Of a stretch of DNA of 64,000 nt, positions 58,000 to 64,000 are shown piece by piece. Below the pieces are notes generated by a model that saw nothing but the letters and a program-made list of their open reading frames with translations, was not told where the DNA came from and searched no databases. Position 1 is the stretch's first letter. The number at the start of each line of letters is the position of its first letter. The stretch lies in assembly GCA_002197995.1 (NCBI GenBank), contig NGZR01000002.1, positions 2,046,001 through 2,110,000 on the forward strand, given 5' to 3'. This DNA comes from Gaeumannomyces sp. JS-464. Its lineage: Eukaryota > Ascomycota > Sordariomycetes > Magnaporthales > Magnaporthaceae. The position numbers were made by a program, and so were the translations under genes.

Positions 58000-60900
58000 G
58001 ATACCTTAATTTTTAACAAAGCTTTCGAAAAACTTACCGAGTTCGACTCGAATTGCTAACTCGTTAAAATAACGGCTTTGGGTACCGGACCCTTTTAATT
58101 TGGCATTCGCCGCTTTATCGTTATAATGCACTTTAAAGCAAAAGGTACTTAAAAAACCCAAATACGGGTATTATTAAATATAAAAAGCGATATTACTATC
58201 GTTTCCCATAAAGTCGCAAAGGATTTAACATAATACTTAGTAACCCGAAAGGTTTCCCGGCTTATAACGGTTTACGATAAAACCCTTATAAAATCGGGCG
58301 GATATTAATACCTTTCTAATATAACCCTTCGTTATTAGGATTACCAATTTTAAATCGCTTTTAAAGTTAGCGATTTAAACCCCGATTATAATGTAATTTT
58401 ACCTTATTAATAGCTATAAATCCACTAACCTTAAAACCTTTAGGATAACTTTAGTAAAATACATTTCGGCATTAACGCGTGCAAAAAGTGCCGTAATTTT
58501 AAAGCCCGGCACCGTACGGACCTTCGCGACCCTTCGAACTTCCAAACCGTTAAGCTGGCTATAATCGCTGCGATTAAAAAAATTAACCCCGACCTTGTTA
58601 AGCTGGGAATCGCCGATAGTTTTACAGCCGTTTTTAAAAAGCTTCGGGAGTTTTTCCCGATTATGTCGGATAAAACCGCTATACGTTTGCCCGACTACCA
58701 GCTATAAAATATACTATAAAATTAAAAAAAGGGCTAAACTTATATAAAGCCCTTTTTATAACATAAGCTAACAGGAGCTTAATGTTTTTAAATTTTAGCT
58801 TTAAAAAAACTTCGAAATAGGAAAAATCCGGCGTTCCATTTCGGCCGTTAGCTTTTTTTTGCTATTCGCAAATAAAAAGGACCTTTTTAATCCTTTTTAT
58901 CCGGTTATCGATTATAAAAACTTAAATTCCAAAACAATCCCCGTCCGATACCTTATCCCATTTATTATTAAATTTTAAAATAAATTCCGAAAAGCTAAAT
59001 AAATAACTAAAATAAACCTTAAAACAGGGTTTAACTTAATTAAAATAAAAAAAAGTTACAAATAACTTACAGCTTTCCGTTATAAATACGGCCTTTTCGA
59101 ATATACCGTTATGCTTATAGGATTAATTAATACCTTAGCGACGTTTTAAAACTTAATAAACCATATTTTTATAAACCTTATTAATTCGGGACTTTTAATA
59201 TACTTTAACGACTTTTTTATTTATGCCAAAACCAAGGAAAAATATAATAACCTCGTAAAGGAAATCCTTTAACGATTTACTAAGCATAACTTAACGGTAG
59301 CCCCCAAATGCAATTAGGGTATGCAAAAAGTCGAATTTCTCGGTTACATTATCGGCTAAAACGGTATCGCTATAATTTAAAGCAAGGTTAATACCGTACT
59401 TTAATAGAAAAAGTTTAAATGCTTTAAAAATTGTTAATTTTTCGTAAATTTCGCGAACTTTTACAAAAGGTTTATTAAAAGGTTTTCCAAAATCGTAAAA
59501 CCTTTAATAACGGCTAATATATTATTTAAAAGCCGATGGATTTAAACCCCGGATATGCAAGCAGTTTTTAACACTTTTAAAATGGCGTTTACATTACTTT
59601 CGATTTTATGCCATTTTAACCTAATAACCCCTGCCATTATAAAAACGGATTTTTTTAACTTTGCTATTAGGATTATCCTATTTTAACGGAACCCCGATAA
59701 CGGGAAATTACACCCCGTTACTTTCCATTTTTGCAAAATAACTTTAACCGAAATTAATTACGAAATTTATAATAAAAAACTGCTAACCATTATAAATAAT
59801 TTCGCAAAATGGAAATATTACTTTAAAAATGCTTAGCATTAAATAAAGGTTTTTATAAACCATTAAAACCTAGCTTATTTTACTACGGTTAAAATCCTTA
59901 ATAAAAAATAAGCCCGATAAACTTAATAACTAGCAAATTATTGGTTTATAATTAATTATCGGCTAAAAAAGCAAAACGAAAAGGCCGATATGCTATTAAA
60001 ACTCCCGTAATACCGATTTAAAAAATGGGAAAATAAAAATTAGCCGATTATAACGATTTTGCAAAAAAAACACTTTTTAAAAACGGAAAACGTAAAGGAT
60101 TTTATTAAATTTAAGCATAGCGGATTTTTTTTCCTTTTATCCCTAGTTAAATTATGCAACATCCTAACGTTTAAATAAGCATTAGCCTTTACGAAAAAGT
60201 TAAAAAGCTTAAACTTTAAAACCCAAAATATTAAAAACGCTTTAAAACTTTAAAAAAAGGAAAAAAGGTCGAAAATAAATTCTTTTATTATAAAAATAAA
60301 CTATAAGTACTAATCGCGGTTTTGCAAAAAAAAGTTTTCAAATTTAAACATAACATTAAAGTCGCCGAACATATAAAAATAAATAAAACTTTCGAGCTAA
60401 TTATACGCCATTTTTAATAGCCCGGCATCGAAAAGGCAATTAGGAAATACGTTCGAAATTGTTTAAATTGCCAAAAAAATAAAGCTTTAAAACACGCTTT
60501 TTTTAAACCTTTCCAGCTTATGGAATTGCATTACCAACTTTGGAAAACCGTTATTATAAATTTTATTACCGATTTGCCTTTATTTAACAATTATAATTCC
60601 ATTTGGGTAATAGTAAACTATTTATTAAAATGGGACATTTTTATACCGTTTAAAACAAACGAAAAAAAAACGGATAATTTTATTTGCATTTTCGCTAAAA
60701 AATACTAACGATTGCATAATATGCTTTTAAATATTATTTTCGATAAAAATTTTAAATTTACGGCATATTTGTAAAAAGATTTCTTAAAGCTAATAGGAAT
60801 ACGCCCCCGTATAAGTACAGCGTTCCACTTTTAAACCGACAAACAAATAAAAAAGCTTAATTAAAGCTTAAAAGCTTATTTTCGTTTTTTTATTAATTAT

Positions 60901-61648
60901 AAAATAACCAATTGGGTCGATTTCCTTTTTATGGCGGAATTCGCTTATAATAATACTACTTTAGCAAATACTTCCGTTATTCCCTTTTTCGCTAATTACA
61001 GCTACCACTTAGCTTTAAATAACCCCCTTTTTCCTAAACGGACATATAGCCCAACTAGCAAACTTTACGTTTATTAAATAACTTAAATGCACCGAAAAGC
61101 CCAAAAGTGCTTTAATAAAGCCCAAAACCGTATTAAACACTAGGCCGATAAAAAAAAAAGCCCTTTTCCCGTTTTTACCGAAGGATAATTCGTTATATTT
61201 AACGCCCGCCACGTTAAAACCCGGCGACTTGCTAAAAAACTAAACTCCAAAATGCTCGGCCCTTTCCGGATTGCCAAAATAGTTTCTTTTACGGCGGTAC
61301 GGCTTGCTTTCCCTGCCTTTTAAAAAATCCATAATACTTTCCACGTATTTTTTATCGAACCGTATCGCGCTAGCATTTAAACACGACTTAACCTTAACCA
61401 GGTTTTACGGGAAGCCCCTTTTATCGAAGGAAAATACACAATTAAAAAGGTTATAAATTCTATAAAAGCATAAAACAAGGTTAAGTACCTCGTAAAATGG
61501 GAAAGTTATTTAGCAAAAAAGGATTGGATTTGGGAACCCTAAGAACATTTTAACGGCGAAAAAGCTAAAGCAAAAGTTCGAACCTTTTATAACAACCACC
61601 CTTTTAAACCCCGAGATTCCAAAATATAAGGGTTTCGAAGCGAGCTTT
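58000..61648 (+). pseudogene. pol relic: reverse transcriptase, RNase H, integrase, chromodomain
   Basis: Readable on the plus strand between many stops: the reverse transcriptase catalytic box as YFND at 59201-59212 (first catalytic Asp changed to Asn); LTVAPKCN and VEFLGYIIG just after; RNase H-like KTDFF...HPVTFHFCKITLTEINYE (59.64-59.83 kb); the integrase zinc region with NCLNCQKNKA (near 60.46 kb); and the integrase core with FITDLP and TDKQIKKLN (60.53-60.87 kb), where the third catalytic Glu is Lys. A C-terminal chromodomain follows (KYLVKWESY...WIWEP, 61.48-61.54 kb). The chromodomain normally guides integration to heterochromatin. All key changes are G-to-A or C-to-T. Confidence 0.85.
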
Positions 61649-61664
61649 AAAAAAAGGAGGATAA
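61649..61664 (+). promoter_or_regulatory. Polypurine tract priming plus-strand synthesis
   Basis: Sixteen bases of A and G with one T (AAAAAAAGGAGGATAA) directly before the 3' LTR, the standard position of the retroelement's plus-strand primer. Confidence 0.8.
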
Positions 61665-61666
61665 TG

Positions 61667-61942
61667 TTACACGGGGACGATCCCGGGACGGAAATCGGCT
61701 GGTCGGGCACTGGGAGTTAACGCCTAAACCAAAAGTAAGGCGACCAATTAGGCCAGGGGCAGGGAACGGTAAGGGCATGGGCTTCGCACGGACTAAAAAA
61801 CCCCTTTATTTATTCCCGTCGTTTTCCTCGATTCTTTTAAGCAGATTTTGGCTTTTTAAGCATTTTTTAAGGCCTTGAAAGATTTATTAGCTTTTATAAA
61901 GTAATACACTTTTTTCCAAACCGATATTGTCCCTTTGTTACA
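61667..61942 (+). repeat. 3' LTR of the retrotransposon
   Basis: 276 bases matching the 5' LTR end to end with one single-base indel. My hand alignment gives 25 positions where this copy has T or A against C or G in the 5' copy, and one in the reverse sense. The border could begin two bases earlier, at the TG of 61665. Confidence 0.92.
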
Positions 61943-63519
61943 TTGCGTCCGGGATTAACAAACTCCTTCTTTGTTTTAGGTAAGCAAACAAGTAAGTTTA
62001 GTCCCGGTTTGCGTACTGGCAGACTTTAATCCTTACTACTCGTACCACCGTTAAAGTTCCTACTTTACCCGTTTGGAACACTCGGCGACCAAAGTCCGTT
62101 AATCGTATGGTAGATAGCCACGATACGGATTATACTAAAGCCAAAAAAGAAAGAAAAAAAAACCTTGCGAAATTTCCAATAAGCCCAACATCCCAACTTG
62201 GCAGCCTTTGTTATTTCCTAAAGCCTTTTCCTTAAGTTTAATACTCGACAAATCCTCGATAATGCAAGAAATTTCGATTGTTACAACTCGAGTTCCAGGC
62301 ATTTGGACCTAAACTTTTTATCCTTTTATAAGCGTAAACACGTAAATACCTGTGATTTTGTCAAGTTTATCATATTCCTTAAAATTACCTCGCATTTAAC
62401 TTATGAAACCCCGTTGTGAAATACTTATTTTGTCCTTGGCTTTACTACCGTTAATCCGGCATCGAGTAATTACACTTTGAATAACAAAATATTTATAAAG
62501 GGAGTAACTAGCAAAACCTTCCTTTTCGGAGAAAAAAAAACAGGTTTAAAGAAAAGCTCCTGCATTTATCCGCAACATTTTGCAACTATCCACACGACTT
62601 TAAAAGTCTTAGGGAAAGACAAACGGTAAAAAGAAGGAACAGCGGGAAGATAAGAACAAAAAGGAACAAGTTAACGATGCCCGGAAAATACCCGTTAGCA
62701 AGCTTCTATTCCTCGGATATGCAATGACGTGTATTTAATTATCCTTATATACATACGAGTAATATCACGATCAAGCACGAGATAATCACCACCCTATACT
62801 TCTCTCGTAGTACACAGAGGCACAGGGCAGTAACCCGTTGACATGAAGTCTTGATTTTTTCTCCGAGCAGCTGTATGAGAAAGGGGTCTAGCTAGAACCA
62901 TTTTATACCGGAGCCAGCTTTTACCTCCATCGCGCCAAGTGGCGCCATGCAAGAGAAGCAATTGAGACAATAGACCATGAAATCTGAAAGATCAGGTAGA
63001 CAGATACAGAAGACAGCGCACAGAAAATAAACACATTATCGGGGTACTCCATCCCAACCAACCTACGTCTACCACCATGAAAGCAGACCATTGAAAGGTG
63101 GGTGTCATCTGCCGCCGGGGGAGTAGACCATTGAAGACCGTTGAAGAGTGTGATGTCGTTTACTACCAGGGAAGTAGACCATTTACGGGTGGTGTACGGC
63201 AAGATGAACTTTTGGACGGAATGTAGAAGGCATCGCGAGAAAAAGAAATGGCGAGAACGAGAATCATTAGCAGGAGCAGACAGCTCCAGCAAATCCATCG
63301 GTATTTTGTGTACGATATGCCACCACACAACCCAGAAAAGAAAGTTGAAGATGTGAAAAGGAAGGCATCGCAGAAGTCAACACAAAGTCAAAGAGTATCA
63401 TGAACAGTTGTGATAGGCGCGTTCACACACAAATCGAAGGGCCAGGGAGACAAAGCGACGTCGAGATGTAGAGAGCTCAAGGATGCCTGATGGGCCAGAG
63501 GCTCTCAAGACTCATGGCT
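61943..63519. other. Right flank of the retroelement: AT-rich, then 3' region of the trehalose phosphorylase gene
   Basis: The right copy of the candidate duplication TTGCG is at 61943-61947. To about 62.7 kb the sequence stays AT-rich with no recognisable gene, perhaps an older mutated relic. From about 62.8 kb composition becomes mixed; this is probably untranslated sequence downstream of the next gene. Three copies of AGACCATT occur at 63085, 63125 and 63176 within an imperfect 40-51 base repeat. Confidence 0.5.
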
Positions 63520-64000
63520 TTACTTCTTCTGGGTAAAGTGACGGGGCAGGCGGTTCTCGTTCTGGGCGTAGGCGAAGCCGGCTTCGTCGCGAGCCATGTC
63601 GTTGACCCACTTCTCGTCACCGCGGAGACCACCCTTGCCGTTCTTCTCGACACCGTTCTCGTGCCACTTGGCGGCCAGGTAGTACCAGCCGAGAGCGTTG
63701 CCGACAGTGCCGACCTCGTCAGAAACACCAGTGGCCGCCTCGTGGCTCATCTTCTTGTGGAGCTCATCGTCCTTGAAAAGGTTGATGAGGTGGCCAGCGA
63801 CAGCCTTGAAGTCGCCAGGCTGGACGAGGAAACCATTGATGTTGTCCTTGACCTGGAGCGGGATGCCACCAGTCAGAGTGGCGATGACGGGACGTCCGGC
63901 GTGGAGAGCCTCGGACACCTTGACTTCGAAGCCCTCGCGGGTGGAGAGCTGCAGGACCACATGGGCATTAGCAATGAGGGTGTTGAGCAGCTGGTCATTG
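63520..64000 (-). CDS. ccg-9: Trehalose phosphorylase/synthase, C-terminal part (GT4 family, ccg-9 type)
   Basis: Only the last 160 residues are in the window; the gene continues past 64000. Seen: NDQLLNTLIANAHVVLQLS, then the GT4 signature REGFEVKVSEAL with the E-x7-E spacing that contacts the donor phosphate, and RPVIATLTGGIP. A C-terminal helical tail ends in a stop at 63520-63522. Family: retaining fungal trehalose phosphorylases interconvert glucose-1-phosphate plus glucose with trehalose plus phosphate in the cytosol. The Neurospora homologue is clock-controlled gene 9, linked to trehalose accumulation and conidiation. Strong match to that family's C-terminus; no frame break in the visible part. 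Confidence 0.9.
   Translation of the reverse strand, partial: NDQLLNTLIANAHVVLQLSTREGFEVKVSEALHAGRPVIATLTGGIPLQVKDNINGFLVQPGDFKAVAGHLINLFKDDELHKKMSHEAATGVSDEVGTVGNALGWYYLAAKWHENGVEKNGKGGLRGDEKWVNDMARDEAGFAYAQNENRLPRHFTQKK

Larger units (their letters stand above)
55009..61942 (+). mobile_element. Full-length Ty3/Gypsy chromovirus-type LTR retrotransposon, mutated by RIP-like C-to-T changes
   Basis: Seen: two near-identical LTRs (55009-55283 and 61667-61942) bounding 6.9 kb on the plus strand; a purine tract directly before the 3' LTR (61649-61664); a candidate 5-bp duplication TTGCG on both sides; and relics of a zinc knuckle, reverse transcriptase, RNase H, integrase and chromodomain, in that order. 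Order and chromodomain identify the chromovirus branch of Ty3/Gypsy. From about 55.5 kb onward the element is strongly AT-rich with stop codons in every frame, so it is dead. No other copy lies in the window. Which pre-existing sequence was the target is not visible. Confidence 0.93.

Noticed and set aside
63077..63190. Possible CRISPR-like or minisatellite repeats (AGACCATT three times)
   Set aside because: Spacing is uneven (40 and 51 bases) and units are imperfect; it is a minor degenerate repeat in a 3' untranslated region, and CRISPR arrays are not expected in fungi.

Overview
The window looks like nuclear DNA of a filamentous ascomycete (Pezizomycotina, most likely a Sordariomycete). 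Genes are GC-rich with short GT-AG introns. They include a Neurospora-type ccg-9 trehalose phosphorylase, a dynactin p62 subunit, Zn2Cys6 regulators, a highly reducing polyketide synthase and a fungal NLR-like protein. An AT-rich retroelement carries repeat-induced C-to-T damage. I cannot name the species.

Layout. 1-4.2 kb: no supported gene, several poly-A/T tracts. 4.2-7.0 kb (-): F-box/WD40 protein. 9.0-9.2 kb (+): tRNA-Glu(CTC) with a 9-nt intron, then tRNA-Lys(CTT) 5 nt later. 10.7-13.8 kb (+): small DUF7704-like membrane protein and a zinc alcohol dehydrogenase. 14.8-19.3 kb (+): a broken F-box-like gene, a small hypothetical gene and ribosomal protein eS7. 19.7-21.8 kb (-): dynactin p62. 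23.3-24.7 kb (+): class II fructose-bisphosphate aldolase. 25.5-29.2 kb (+): a Zn2Cys6 factor and an F-box-like protein.

29.3-45 kb is the accessory core, all on the minus strand: a patatin/NB-ARC/TPR NLR-like protein, a highly reducing polyketide synthase (KS-AT-DH-degenerate MT-degenerate ER-KR-ACP), and a polyglutamine Zn2Cys6 factor that probably regulates the synthase. After 5.7 kb without a supported gene come a flavohemoglobin with a mitochondrial-type leader (-) and an unrecognised gene (+). From 55.0 to 61.9 kb lies one full-length Ty3/Gypsy chromovirus-type retrotransposon with two LTRs and a candidate 5-bp target duplication, heavily mutated. The window ends inside the C-terminus of trehalose phosphorylase (-).

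Two points govern how this annotation should be read. First, many genes, including an almost certainly essential aldolase, contain single-base frame breaks. This points to indel errors in the assembly, so broken genes here should not be called pseudogenes without read support. Second, the two LTRs differ almost only by C-to-T or G-to-A changes, nearly all on the 3' copy and almost never at CpG. That spectrum differs from classical Neurospora RIP.
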